A program made the translations under genes and the position numbers. The notes below the pieces were generated by a model, which was not told where the DNA came from, did no database searches, and saw only the letters and a program-made list of their open reading frames with translations. From G965267605 sp965267605 (lineage in GTDB: Bacteria > Bacteroidota > Bacteroidia > Flavobacteriales_E > Vicingaceae), in NCBI GenBank assembly GCA_965267605.1, contig OZ254088.1, positions 930,001-994,000 on the forward strand: a stretch of DNA of 64,000 nt, given 5' to 3'. Positions 15,632 to 24,906 of the stretch are shown here, piece after piece; position 1 is the first letter of the stretch; every line of letters begins with the position of its first letter.

Positions 15632-17512
15632 TCAGCTTGCATTTCGATCAACATCCAATTGCTCGAATTCGCTATTGTTGCTAATGAACTCCGGCACGAG
15701 GTCTTTCATCCGCTCAACAATAGCATTGTTGTTCTGCTGTCCGAATAACCCAATGAGTTCGTTGATTTTCGGTGTAACTTCTTCAAGGTTGTATGTTCTA
15801 ACCTTGGCAATCATGATTTGAGGATGATGCGTTGGCATCGTGTTCTCCTTATCTGCAAGGAGTTCCTCGTATAGTTTCTCTCCTGGTCGAAGTCCGGTGT
15901 AAACGATCTGTATGTCTTTGCCCAGTTCAAGACCGCTAAGGCTTACCATTTTCTTTGCGAGGTCTACAATCTTCACAGAGCTTCCCATATCAAAAATGAA
16001 GATCTCTCCGCCTTGTCCCATCGTGCCGGCCTCAAGAACCAGTTGACACGCTTCTGGAATGGTCATAAAGTACCGTGTAATCTCAGGGTCTGTAACTGTA
16101 ATCGGGCCACCTTTCTCAATTTGTCTTTTGAACAATGGGATCACGGAACCGTTAGAACCCAATACGTTTCCGAACCGTGTAGTGATGAATTTCGTTTTCT
16201 CCGAGTTGTTGGACGCTTGTGCGAGGATTTCTGCAATACGCTTGGAAGCCCCCATAACATTGGTAGGATTCACCGCTTTATCCGTAGAAACCATCACGAA
16301 TCTATCTACACCCTCTTCCATTGAAAGGTCAACAAGATTCCTGGTCCCTTCAATGTTGGTGCGTACAGCTTCAGAAGGATTGTTTTCCATAAGTGGCACG
16401 TGCTTGTAAGCAGCGGCATGGTAAACAATTTCCGGTTTGAACGTCTGGAACAGATTGCGCATTCTTTCCTTGCTTCGAATATCGCCCACAACAACCTCAC
16501 AAACGTTGCCAGCACCAGATTGCGTTAGTTCGAATTCCAGGTCATAAAGTGGGGATTCTGCCTGATCAAGTAGGATGATCATCTCAGGCTTGAAACGGGT
16601 AAGTTGTCTTACGATTTCACTCCCAATGGAGCCCGCAGCACCGGTTACCAATACACGTTTTCCTGATGTATTCTTTTTGATTGCCTTTTCGCTGAGTTGA
16701 ATCTCGTTTCTACCCAGGAGATCTTCAATCTTAACCGACTTGATCTGTTTGAAGCTTAATTCTCCATTGATCCAGCGAGAGACCGGTGGTACATTCAAAA
16801 TACGTACACCGTGCTTCAGACATTGCTCTGCCAGTTCATTTAGTCTATCGGATTGTACGTTCTGTGCAGCAACGATCAATGCATCAATGTCGTTCTTGTC
16901 AAGTATCTGTTGAAGTTTCGCTCCATGGTGGATAGAAACACCTTCCAATCGTTTGCCAGCTTTCTTCTTGTTGTCGTCAATAAACCCAAATACACGACTA
17001 CCGTCACTTTCCCTGTCAAGTGCCTGTTTGGTGATAATCCCCGCCTCACCAGCACCGAAAATGAGGAAGTTAGAGCGCTCCTTGGAAATGTTGCGGATTT
17101 CAAAGAACAAGATTTTGACAAAGATTCTTGAAGCGATCATTACGAAAGTGGTCGCCAGATAATCAATAACGATGACTGAAAATGGAATCAGGTAGCGACC
17201 TTCCCAGACCTGGGCGCTTACAATGTTGGTTATGGCCAGGAAGAGTGATCCCGCACTGATTGTTGTAAATATCCGCTGTGCATCTTTTGTACTGGTATAT
17301 CGGATGATACCTGAATAGGTTCTGGCAATAACGAAGCTGATGAGGCGAACACCTATAACGTATGGGAATACAATGGGAAATGTTTCAATTTCAACTTCGG
17401 GTATTTCAAAATTGAAACGCAGCAGGAACGCCAGCGAGAGCGAAAAGAACGCTATAAAGACATCGATGGAAAAGATGATCCATCGCGGTGTATTGTTCTC
17501 GAAAAGCTTCAT
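15632..17512 (-). CDS. CapD/WbpM-type UDP-sugar 4,6-dehydratase (membrane)
   Basis: 626 aa from ATG 17512. Four N-terminal TM helices (about 12-130: IIFSIDVFIAFFSLSLAFLL onward), a first Rossmann-like domain (NFLIFGAGEAGIITKQAL), then the catalytic SDR domain with VLVTGAAGSIGSEIVRQL, DIRSKERM, VYHAAAYKHVPLME, FVMVSTDKAVNPTNVMGASK and GLRPGEKLYEELL. Makes 4-keto-6-deoxy sugar nucleotides for capsule, O-antigen or glycan. The upstream ATG at 17560 would lie before the promoter box at 17527-17534, so I reject it. A glycosyltransferase is divergent next door. Confidence 0.9.
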   Translation of the reverse strand: MKLFENNTPRWIIFSIDVFIAFFSLSLAFLLRFNFEIPEVEIETFPIVFPYVIGVRLISFVIARTYSGIIRYTSTKDAQRIFTTISAGSLFLAITNIVSAQVWEGRYLIPFSVIVIDYLATTFVMIASRIFVKILFFEIRNISKERSNFLIFGAGEAGIITKQALDRESDGSRVFGFIDDNKKKAGKRLEGVSIHHGAKLQQILDKNDIDALIVAAQNVQSDRLNELAEQCLKHGVRILNVPPVSRWINGELSFKQIKSVKIEDLLGRNEIQLSEKAIKKNTSGKRVLVTGAAGSIGSEIVRQLTRFKPEMIILLDQAESPLYDLEFELTQSGAGNVCEVVVGDIRSKERMRNLFQTFKPEIVYHAAAYKHVPLMENNPSEAVRTNIEGTRNLVDLSMEEGVDRFVMVSTDKAVNPTNVMGASKRIAEILAQASNNSEKTKFITTRFGNVLGSNGSVIPLFKRQIEKGGPITVTDPEITRYFMTIPEACQLVLEAGTMGQGGEIFIFDMGSSVKIVDLAKKMVSLSGLELGKDIQIVYTGLRPGEKLYEELLADKENTMPTHHPQIMIAKVRTYNLEEVTPKINELIGLFGQQNNNAIVERMKDLVPEFISNNSEFEQLDVDRNAS

Positions 17513-17526
17513 TTGACGCCTCCGCA

Positions 17527-17534
17527 CAAAGATA
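17527..17534 (-). promoter_or_regulatory. Promoter -7 box of the CapD-type gene
   Basis: Perfect TATCTTTG on the minus strand. With a start 4 nt past the box, the leader before ATG 17512 is about 11 nt. This also decides between the two candidate start codons. Confidence 0.5.
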
Positions 17535-17559
17535 GCAATAAAGGCTGGAGGCGGATTCA

Positions 17560-17567
17560 TACCTTTG
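17560..17567 (+). promoter_or_regulatory. Promoter -7 box of the glycosyltransferase gene
   Basis: Perfect TACCTTTG on the plus strand. A transcription start at about 17571 would leave only about 4 nt before ATG 17575. Confidence 0.45.
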
Positions 17568-17574
17568 CTGCCGT

Positions 17575-18642
17575 ATGAGTAGGATATTCTTCATACATCC
17601 ATACCCAAAAGGTACAGCTGCGAGTCAGAGGTTCCGGTTTGAACAGTTCGAGGAGGAGCTGGTAGCTGAGGGCCATGAATTGATCTGGTGTCCTTTCTGG
17701 GATGAGGGCACTTGGTCTAATCTTTATTCCAGTGGTACGTTCCTGCCAAAGATGTGGAGTGTTTTTAAAGGATGCCTTAAGCGCCTCCGTTTGCTGGGTA
17801 AGATCAATAAGGGTGATTTTGTATTCGTGCACCGCGAAGCGGTTCCCGTGGGACCAGCGTGGTTTGAATCCATCGTTCGCAACATCGTTGAAGCAAAGGT
17901 TATATATGACTTTGATGATGCTATTTGGTTGAAGAACACCTCCAGTAGTAACAAAGGCTGGGCGCGGTTGAAATCCTACAAGAAGATCAAACGAATCTGT
18001 GGTTACGCGGAGAAAGTAGTGGTTGGCAATCAGTTCCTCGCGGATTACGCTTCACAGTTTAATAAGCATGTACAGATCATTCCAACAGTTGTAGACGCTG
18101 AGCGGTATCATAATAGAACGGTAGATCACTCCAAGCGGCCTTTGGTGATAGGTTGGACAGGCTCTCATTCAACATTGCCATATCTGGAGGAGCTGGTGCC
18201 GGTGATAAAAGATCTGCAACGTGAATACGAATTCGAGTTCCATGTGATTTCTGATGCCAGGCCGCCATTTGAGATGGAATCTATGAAATATGTGAAGTGG
18301 GATGCGGATAAGGAAATAGATCAATTGCTGCAGTTCAATATTGGGGTGATGCCATTGAAGGACAACGACTGGTCCAGAGGTAAGTGTGGATTTAAGGCCA
18401 TTCAGTACCTGAGCCTGGGAATTCCGGCAGTTGTGAGCCCAGTAGGAGTGAATGAGCATATTGTTACGAACAACGAGAACGGATTGCTGTGTGCTACCGA
18501 AAACGATTGGAGAGCCAGATTAGCTGATTTGTTGGTGAACCCCAATGAAATTGAACGTTTAGGGGCCAAGGCCAGAAGCAGTATAATCGGTAAGTTTACC
18601 CGTAAGGGCAATTCGGCCAATTTTATACATTTGTTCACCTAA
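17575..18642 (+). CDS. Glycosyltransferase, GT-B fold (GT4-like)
   Basis: 355 aa soluble protein. N-terminal half starts with IFFIHPYPKGTAASQRFRFE, where a retained glycine-rich loop contacts the acceptor side. C-terminal half has VIGWTGSHSTLPYLEEL, FNIGVMPLKDNDWSRGKCGF and QYLSLGIPAVVSPVGVNEH with the donor-binding Glu region IVTNNENGLL. The sugar and acceptor cannot be told. Divergent from the CapD-type dehydratase, so they likely serve the same surface polysaccharide. gcvT starts 9 nt after its stop. Confidence 0.82.
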   Translation: MSRIFFIHPYPKGTAASQRFRFEQFEEELVAEGHELIWCPFWDEGTWSNLYSSGTFLPKMWSVFKGCLKRLRLLGKINKGDFVFVHREAVPVGPAWFESIVRNIVEAKVIYDFDDAIWLKNTSSSNKGWARLKSYKKIKRICGYAEKVVVGNQFLADYASQFNKHVQIIPTVVDAERYHNRTVDHSKRPLVIGWTGSHSTLPYLEELVPVIKDLQREYEFEFHVISDARPPFEMESMKYVKWDADKEIDQLLQFNIGVMPLKDNDWSRGKCGFKAIQYLSLGIPAVVSPVGVNEHIVTNNENGLLCATENDWRARLADLLVNPNEIERLGAKARSSIIGKFTRKGNSANFIHLFT

Positions 18643-18651
18643 GAAATTACC

Positions 18652-19752
18652 ATGGAAGTAGCTGAAAACATTAAGGATGTAGCGCTGATTGACAAGCATC
18701 GCGAGCTTGGCGCTAAGATTGTTCCTTTCGCAGGATATTATATGCCATTGCAATACACGGGATTAACGGATGAGCACCTGAATATTCGTTCGAATGTAGG
18801 GGTATTCGATGTGTCTCATATGGGCGAGTTTATAGTTAAAGGCGAAGGCGCGCTTGATCTGATACAACGGGTTACTTCCAATGATGCTTCCAAATTGTTT
18901 CCAGGCAAGGTTCAGTATTCGTGCTTTCCTAATGAAACGGGAGGTATTGTAGATGATTTGCTTGTGTATATGGTTGCAGAAAACCATTATATGCTTGTTG
19001 TGAATGCCAGTAACATGGACAAGGATTGGGAATGGGTGAACAAACACAATTCATATGGGGCTGAGCTGGAGAACGTTTCTGACGATTACTCCCTGCTTGC
19101 CATTCAGGGCCCCAATGCAGCATTGGCGATGCAATCATTAACGCAGATTAATCTTGCCGAGATGACTTACTACACATTTGAAATTGGTGAGTTTGCTGGT
19201 GTGCCGGATGCGATTGTTTCAGCAACAGGATACACAGGTGCTGGTGGTTTCGAGGTATATGTAAAGAACGAATACGCTGCACAACTTTGGGATGCGGTAA
19301 TGGAAGCGGGAGCATCTCATGGTATCAAACCCTCCGGTTTGGCATGTCGTGATACGCTGAGAACAGAAATGGGATTCTGTCTGTATGGTAACGATATTGA
19401 TGACAATACCTCCCCAATTGAGGCGGGTTTGGGTTGGATCACAAAGTTTACCAAGGACTTTATCAACTCCGATGCGCTTAAGGCACAAAAGGAGAATGGA
19501 GTAGGGCGTAAGCTTGTAGGGTTTGAAATGTTGGAAAGAGGTATCCCTAGAAAAGACTATCCGATTGTTAATGCGCAGGGTGAAGCTGTAGGTATTGTCA
19601 CATCAGGCACAATGGCCCCTTCATTGAGTAAAGGAATCGGAATGGGATACGTGCAAACTGATCTTGCCGCTCCGGGAACAGAGATCTTTGTCGAGATCAG
19701 GAACAAGCAGATCAAGGCAGAGGTTGTAAAGATGCCGTTTTACAAAGGCTAA
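18652..19752 (+). CDS. gcvT: Glycine cleavage system T protein (aminomethyltransferase)
   Basis: Takes the aminomethyl group from lipoylated H protein to tetrahydrofolate, releasing ammonia. 366 aa, full length. GAKIVPFAGYYMPLQY, VGVFDVSHMGEF with the folate-site Asp region, GGIVDDLLVYM, SATGYTGAGGFEVY, RDTLRTEMGFCLYGNDID (conserved Glu/Arg) and GIVTSGTMAPSLSKGIGMGY. It follows a glycosyltransferase and precedes comB by 6 nt, so co-transcription is likely although no pathway link is evident. gcvH and gcvP are not in the window. Confidence 0.96.
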   Translation: MEVAENIKDVALIDKHRELGAKIVPFAGYYMPLQYTGLTDEHLNIRSNVGVFDVSHMGEFIVKGEGALDLIQRVTSNDASKLFPGKVQYSCFPNETGGIVDDLLVYMVAENHYMLVVNASNMDKDWEWVNKHNSYGAELENVSDDYSLLAIQGPNAALAMQSLTQINLAEMTYYTFEIGEFAGVPDAIVSATGYTGAGGFEVYVKNEYAAQLWDAVMEAGASHGIKPSGLACRDTLRTEMGFCLYGNDIDDNTSPIEAGLGWITKFTKDFINSDALKAQKENGVGRKLVGFEMLERGIPRKDYPIVNAQGEAVGIVTSGTMAPSLSKGIGMGYVQTDLAAPGTEIFVEIRNKQIKAEVVKMPFYKG

Positions 19753-19758
19753 ACATTA

Positions 19759-20514
19759 ATGGAAGAATCGTCTGGGAATTTGAGGAAGGTAGAGGTTTGT
19801 CATTCACCGGCATTGTTTGATGCGTATTATGACAACAGTGACTGCACGGTCGTTGTGATCGATATATTTCGTGCCACATCTGCAATGGTTACCGCGTTTG
19901 CCAATGGGGTAAATTCTATCATTCCGGTAGAAACGCTGGACGAAGCGCGTGATTACCAGTCCAGAGGATTTCTAGCTGCAGCGGAGAGAAAAGGTGAGCA
20001 GGTTGAGGGGTTTGAACTAGGGAACTCCCCGTTCCACTATCAAGATGACAGGGTAAAGGGAAAAGATGTTGTGCTTACCACCACCAATGGAACCAAAGCG
20101 ATCAAGATTGCAAGTAAGGCCAACCATCTGTTAATAGGATCATTCCTCAATATTGGGGCTGTGGTTCGCCAGATAGAGAAGCTCGACAAAGATCTGATTT
20201 TGCTTTGCGCTGGCTGGAGGGATAGGTACAACCTTGAGGATACCCTGTTTGCCGGGGCTGTCGTTAGTGAAATTCAAAAGAACCTGCGTTTTGGCGAATT
20301 GTCTGATTCCGCCATTTCATCCCGGGAGATGTATGAGAACGCGGAGGGGGACCTTTATAAATACCTTGAGAATTCTTCACATCGAAGACGTCTAAGTCGT
20401 CTTAACCTTGAAGAAGATATCATCTTCTGTTTGCAGCACGATATCTACGACAATGTTCCTTATTTGAGCAACGATCGCTTGATCGTTGAACCAGTGGGTG
20501 TTCCCGTAGAGTAA
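19759..20514 (+). CDS. comB: 2-phosphosulfolactate phosphatase (ComB family)
   Basis: 251 aa. ComB hydrolyses 2-phosphosulfolactate to sulfolactate, first described in methanogen coenzyme M synthesis but common in bacteria. Motifs: VVVIDIFRATSAMVTAFANG, FLAAAERKGEQVEGFELGNS, VVLTTTNGTKAI, and LLCAGWRDRYNLEDTLFAGAV. Bacteroidota do not make coenzyme M, so the product may feed sulfonated lipids or sulfolactate, which is inference. Six nucleotides after gcvT. Confidence 0.88.
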   Translation: MEESSGNLRKVEVCHSPALFDAYYDNSDCTVVVIDIFRATSAMVTAFANGVNSIIPVETLDEARDYQSRGFLAAAERKGEQVEGFELGNSPFHYQDDRVKGKDVVLTTTNGTKAIKIASKANHLLIGSFLNIGAVVRQIEKLDKDLILLCAGWRDRYNLEDTLFAGAVVSEIQKNLRFGELSDSAISSREMYENAEGDLYKYLENSSHRRRLSRLNLEEDIIFCLQHDIYDNVPYLSNDRLIVEPVGVPVE

Positions 20515-20620
20515 CCGAAACAATCTGTTTTTCTACCGTTGCTGAATCAAAATCCCGATTCTGGCAATGCCTTTGAATCTGTACGCGTTAGAATTATCTA
20601 ATCGCATTTCTCTCCGTATT

Positions 20621-22030
20621 ATGAAAAGACTATTGTATTGGGCCTTAGTGCTCTTTGTGCTGGCCGATTTGGGCTTCACATTCGTTCAACAGTACCATAT
20701 GCCATTGGATGGGGATCTATTGGGAGGTATTGTTCCGGCTCCCGATGTCAAACCTGTACTTCAGCATCCGTTGGGGTTACATGCAGTGTTCAATGATACC
20801 ATGTATCCAAACCCCAACCGGCATTTCAGTCATATGATGTTGTATATGTATTTCAATCATGTGCCAGGAATGTTGCAGTCATTTACTGACCCCGTGGATT
20901 CTGTCTATTTAGCGTCAGCCATCGTTCGCACTTTGATGCACGCGGCTTTGATCTTGCTGTTGGGTTGGCTCATCAGTAGATCGTGTTCCTACAAACGGCT
21001 CAGTTTCATGATCGCTGTTGCGCTCGTTACACCTTTGTTTCAAACGAATGGTTTCAGGGCGGCTATTTGCATTGTCGACCCTTCCATCACATATACATTC
21101 TTCTATGCCTTACCTGTTATCCTCCTTGGATTCTACCTCAGTCCGTTGTTCTTCGAACTTAATGTGGGAAGGCCTATTCGGGGCTTTAAGCGGTTGAGGT
21201 ATGTGTGGCCGCTCTTCACACTTCCCGTGTGTTTGAGTGGCCCGCTGAATCCAGGCGTAATCCTTGTTCTTCTTTTGGTTCTGGTTGCCAGATATCTGTT
21301 TACGTGGTCCAGTTTTAAAGCCAGAAAGATATCTGCAGATACATGGAATTGGTTGTTGTTTCCTGCGGCCTTGGTTTCCCTATATTCTCTGTGGTTGGGA
21401 AACTTCAATTCAATCAATCCGCAAGACGCACCAGGTACCTGGGAGTTATACAAACGAATGCCACACGGACTTTGGATGATGATCAGTGAGAAACCTGCAT
21501 TGCCTATGATGATTGGATTGATCATACTGAACTTCATTACGATCAAACTTGCATTTAGGCATCAATCGTATCGCTTCAGCAATGCCATTGGCTGGGCTGC
21601 TTTATTCATCGGAATCTATCTTGCGGTTCTTCCATTGGGTGGTTACAGAGTGTATCGACCTGATGTGGTGCGTTACGATACAACCATTCCCATAACACTA
21701 ACCCTCATGTTCCTTGCCGGATATAGCTCACTATTCTTGCTTAGGAAACTCTCAAGGTGGGTGCACCTGGCCTATGTGCCTCTGCTGGTTGTATTCCTTT
21801 GGAAGTTTGAAAAGGTAGACAATCTGGGTGTAGGAGCCAATAGCTGTGAGCGCGCAGCTTTGGAGTACATTTCCAAATCCAATGATGCAGTGGTGCCTTT
21901 ACGGCACGACTGTCAAGTCATGTCGTGGGGTAAGATCAAAGCACCAGACGACTATGCACTAGGTGGTGAGATGCTGCAACGTTGGGGTATAACGGATGAG
22001 TATAAACGCTACTATCATGAAGACAAGTGA
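20621..22030 (+). CDS. Polytopic membrane protein of unknown function
   Basis: 469 aa from ATG 20621 (MKRLLYWALVLFVLADLGFT); an in-frame ATG at 20567 would add 18 polar residues before the first helix. About nine to ten TM helices. The first periplasmic loop contains QQYHMPLDGDLLGGIVP and PNPNRHFSHMMLYMYFNH; the C-terminal 80 residues are soluble. The layout resembles GT-C membrane glycosyltransferase-like proteins, but I see no diagnostic motif, so no function is given. About 105 bp after comB, convergent with the SRPBCC gene. Confidence 0.75.
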   Translation: MKRLLYWALVLFVLADLGFTFVQQYHMPLDGDLLGGIVPAPDVKPVLQHPLGLHAVFNDTMYPNPNRHFSHMMLYMYFNHVPGMLQSFTDPVDSVYLASAIVRTLMHAALILLLGWLISRSCSYKRLSFMIAVALVTPLFQTNGFRAAICIVDPSITYTFFYALPVILLGFYLSPLFFELNVGRPIRGFKRLRYVWPLFTLPVCLSGPLNPGVILVLLLVLVARYLFTWSSFKARKISADTWNWLLFPAALVSLYSLWLGNFNSINPQDAPGTWELYKRMPHGLWMMISEKPALPMMIGLIILNFITIKLAFRHQSYRFSNAIGWAALFIGIYLAVLPLGGYRVYRPDVVRYDTTIPITLTLMFLAGYSSLFLLRKLSRWVHLAYVPLLVVFLWKFEKVDNLGVGANSCERAALEYISKSNDAVVPLRHDCQVMSWGKIKAPDDYALGGEMLQRWGITDEYKRYYHEDK

Positions 22031-22033
22031 CTC

Positions 22034-22561
22034 TTAAGATTCACTCTCAGTATCTTCGAGCAATTGTTTGAAGCGCTCGTAGTTCTGACGGTTATGCTCT
22101 TCCACATTACCTGAGAAGAATACCATCATTGATCTCCAGAACAGATTGTTTCCTACATAGCTGTTCTTGAAATGTAAAGTAGTGCCTTTGCCGCTTTTGG
22201 TAAGTGTTGTTTCGATGGTTCCCTGTATGGCATCTGATGAGTAATCGATGGTGAAACCCTTGCCCGGCACGTTTTTTACGAAGCGTTCATGGACAATCAT
22301 TTGTTCACCATTTTGAACGAATACCATGTCCAATTCACTTCCCGGAAATCCGGGAATGCCTGAAATCTGTTCCACCCGCTCAAGACCTTCCATCCAGTCT
22401 TTAGCAATGAGCGGATTCAGAAGATTGGTATATACCTGCATCACAGGTTTGTCAATCTCCATTTCAAATTCGATCTCTTGTTCAGGTTGAACGAGGCCTG
22501 CTCCAAAGAAGCCAAGAACCAACACGGCAATAACGATCAATAACCACTTAAGAAATTTCAT
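22034..22561 (-). CDS. Membrane-anchored SRPBCC (START-like) protein
   Basis: 175 aa. One N-terminal TM helix (residues 4-25, FLKWLLIVIAVLVLGFFGAG), then an SRPBCC/polyketide-cyclase-like fold: EQEIEFEMEIDKPVMQVYTN, SELDMVFVQNGEQMIVHERF, GTIETTLTKSGKGTTLHFKN. The fold binds hydrophobic ligands; the ligand is unknown. Stop codons of this gene and the converging membrane protein are 3 nt apart. Confidence 0.75.
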   Translation of the reverse strand: MKFLKWLLIVIAVLVLGFFGAGLVQPEQEIEFEMEIDKPVMQVYTNLLNPLIAKDWMEGLERVEQISGIPGFPGSELDMVFVQNGEQMIVHERFVKNVPGKGFTIDYSSDAIQGTIETTLTKSGKGTTLHFKNSYVGNNLFWRSMMVFFSGNVEEHNRQNYERFKQLLEDTESES

Positions 22562-22640
22562 ATTGAAGTGTTACGGTAAAGATATCGAAATGGTGAAGAC
22601 GGTTGTCGGTGATAAGCTGCTTTAGTGTTAACTTCAGCGT

Positions 22641-23639
22641 ATGAGAATTGGCGTAAAGACCTTTGTGCTTTTCGTGGTTATGCTGGCCATGATGCTGGCT
22701 TATTGTCCTGTGCCGCAAACGCAAGCCTGGGGCTTCTTTGCTCACCGTAAGATCAATCGGTTGGCGGTATTTACACTACCTCCGGAGATGATCGGTTTTT
22801 ATAAGAAGCATATAGACTTTATAACTGAGCACGCTGTAGATCCCGATAAGAGAAGGTATGCAGCGGAAGGTGAGGCACCACGCCATTATATTGATATCGA
22901 CCATTACGCCCCCAAGGGAGAGGACCCATTCAAGGTGATGCCCAGGAAGTGGAATGATGCGGTAGCGAAGTTTACCGAGGATACACTTAAAGCTTATGGT
23001 ATTGTTCCCTGGCATATTCCGATTATGGTTGCCAGGTTACGAAAAGCCTTCATCAATAAGGATGAGGAGGCCATTTTGAGGATATCATCAGAATTGGGTC
23101 ATTACGTAGGTGATAGCCATGTGCCTCTGCATACTACACTTAATTACAACGGTCAGCTTACCAACCAGAAAGGTATTCATGGATTCTGGGAATCACGGTT
23201 GCCTGAATTGTATCATAAAGAATATGATTTTTTGGTAGGCAGAGCTGAGTACGTAAAGTCACCCCTGAACCTTGCATGGGAAACCGTTGAGGCCAGTCAT
23301 TGGGCCAAAGACTCCGTGCTTGATTTTGAACTTGTGCTAACAAAGGAGTTTCCATCAGATAACAAGTATGCATTTGAGAACAGAGGAACTGTGCTGATGA
23401 AACAGTATTCCAGGGATTTCTCACGGGCCTATCACGACAAGCTTGGTGGAATGGTGGAGCGGAGAATGCGGAAGTCTATCCTTACGATTGGAAGCCTTTG
23501 GTATACAGCGTGGGTAGATGCGGGGCAACCAGACCTAAGTGAACTTTCCAAACGCAAGGTGAACAAACGAAACAAGAAAGATGATGAGCTTGATGTTCAC
23601 GTGAAATCAGGCAAGATCAAAGGGAGAAAGCACGAATAG
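22641..23639 (+). CDS. Zinc-dependent phospholipase C / S1-P1 nuclease-like protein
   Basis: 332 aa exported protein. The signal peptide ends at QTQA, leaving mature WGFFAHRKIN, where the N-terminal Trp can be a zinc ligand in this superfamily. Other candidate ligands are HYIDIDHY, ELGHYVGDSHVPLHT and GIHGFWESRL, giving a trinuclear-zinc-like set. The C-terminal tail is very basic (KRKVNKRNKKDDELDV, KSGKIKGRKHE). Phospholipase versus nuclease activity cannot be separated from sequence. Ends 1 bp before the stop of the opposite dihydroorotase-like gene. Confidence 0.82.
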   Translation: MRIGVKTFVLFVVMLAMMLAYCPVPQTQAWGFFAHRKINRLAVFTLPPEMIGFYKKHIDFITEHAVDPDKRRYAAEGEAPRHYIDIDHYAPKGEDPFKVMPRKWNDAVAKFTEDTLKAYGIVPWHIPIMVARLRKAFINKDEEAILRISSELGHYVGDSHVPLHTTLNYNGQLTNQKGIHGFWESRLPELYHKEYDFLVGRAEYVKSPLNLAWETVEASHWAKDSVLDFELVLTKEFPSDNKYAFENRGTVLMKQYSRDFSRAYHDKLGGMVERRMRKSILTIGSLWYTAWVDAGQPDLSELSKRKVNKRNKKDDELDVHVKSGKIKGRKHE

Positions 23640-23640
23640 C

Positions 23641-24906
23641 CTATCCCGCTGCGTAACGGTTTCCTACAATAATTCCCAGTGCTTTTCCTTTCAAGGTGTT
23701 ATTGTTGAATGGCGTGTTTCTGGTCTTAGAAGCCAGCGCCTCTTCCTGAACTTCCCATTCCAATGTTGGATCGAACAGTGTAATCGTGGCTTCAGATCCT
23801 TCCTCGAGAACTGCTGGTTCGTGTCCAATTAGTTTTCCAGGGTTGATAGCCAGCGTTTCTATGATCTTATCGAGCGAAACTTTACCATCCGTACCTGCAA
23901 GCAAGGCGGAGAATGAGGTTTCGAGATTCAGCGCTCCGTTTGCGGCATGTTCGAACTCACATCTCTTATCTTCTATATCTTCTGGTGCATGATCGCTCGA
24001 GATCACGTCAATGGTTCCATCTGCCACTCCAGCAATCAATGCCTGTCTGTCTTCTTCAGAACGCAGAGGAGGTGATAGCTTCAGGTTTGTATCGAAGTTC
24101 ATTAGATCCGCATCGGTATACCTGAGGTGCAGACTTGTAGTATCGCAGGTGACTTGTATCCCGTTCTTTTTCGCTTCTCTGATTTTTTCGACTGCTTTTG
24201 CGCTGGTAATGGGGCCCAGGTGAATAGGCGCTTCGCAATATGCCGCCAGCTCAAGATCACGTGTTACTCCTATTTCCTCGGCAAGAGCTGGAATACCTTT
24301 CAGGCCAAGCATTGTGCTCGTTTCTCCCTCGTTCATCACACCTCCCTGCGCCAGATCTTCCGATAGGGGGTAGTTCATGATGACTCCATCCACCGTTTTT
24401 GAGTAGAGTAGGGCGCGCTCCATCAGTCCTGCGTGTGCGATCGGATGTTTGTCATCTGTGAAGGCCACTGCACCCACACTGGCCATGTCATATATTTCTG
24501 CCAGTTCCTTTCCTTCGAGGCCTTTGGATATCGCTCCAAGGGGATACGCATTCACAATGTGGCTTTCTGTTCTGTTGTAAACGTATTCTATGCCTGCTTT
24601 GTCATCTACTGCTGGAACTGTAGATGGCATCACACAAACTCCTGTGAAACCACCTTTTCTGGCTGCCTCTAACCCTGTTGTAAGGTCTTCCTTGTATTCG
24701 TGGCCAGGGTCTCTAAATGCTGCCCTAAGATCAATCCAGCCTGGCGATGCATGGCAATTATTGAAAGAAATTTCTTCATCAGCACTTTCACTGATGTCGC
24801 TTCCTATCTTTTCAATCTTACCATCGTTGATCAGTATATCAACGGTTTTTCCGTTGTGCTTGCTTCTTGGATCTATCAGTTGACAATTCTTAATGAGGAT
24901 TTTCAT
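23641..24906 (-). CDS. Dihydroorotase-like protein, probably non-catalytic (PyrX type)
   Basis: 421 aa amidohydrolase fold. Start ATG 24906 is fixed by ATGA overlap with the upstream BatA-type gene and gives MKILIKNCQLIDP. The metal-binding HxH of true dihydroorotases is absent: GWIDLRAAFRDPG has Arg61 and Ala63 at those positions. The His-rich CHVST and TPHH motifs have become HLGPITS and TSLHL, and HCED has become NYPLSED. The substrate-side PPLRSEEDRQAL and SSDHAPEDIEDK remain. Such proteins are known as inactive partners of aspartate transcarbamoylase. An active enzyme should be encoded elsewhere. Confidence 0.85.
   Translation of the reverse strand: MKILIKNCQLIDPRSKHNGKTVDILINDGKIEKIGSDISESADEEISFNNCHASPGWIDLRAAFRDPGHEYKEDLTTGLEAARKGGFTGVCVMPSTVPAVDDKAGIEYVYNRTESHIVNAYPLGAISKGLEGKELAEIYDMASVGAVAFTDDKHPIAHAGLMERALLYSKTVDGVIMNYPLSEDLAQGGVMNEGETSTMLGLKGIPALAEEIGVTRDLELAAYCEAPIHLGPITSAKAVEKIREAKKNGIQVTCDTTSLHLRYTDADLMNFDTNLKLSPPLRSEEDRQALIAGVADGTIDVISSDHAPEDIEDKRCEFEHAANGALNLETSFSALLAGTDGKVSLDKIIETLAINPGKLIGHEPAVLEEGSEATITLFDPTLEWEVQEEALASKTRNTPFNNNTLKGKALGIIVGNRYAAG

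Noticed and set aside
17513..17560. Longer start (17560) for the CapD-type gene
   Set aside because: It would place the coding start upstream of the perfect -7 box and add residues without membrane or family match.
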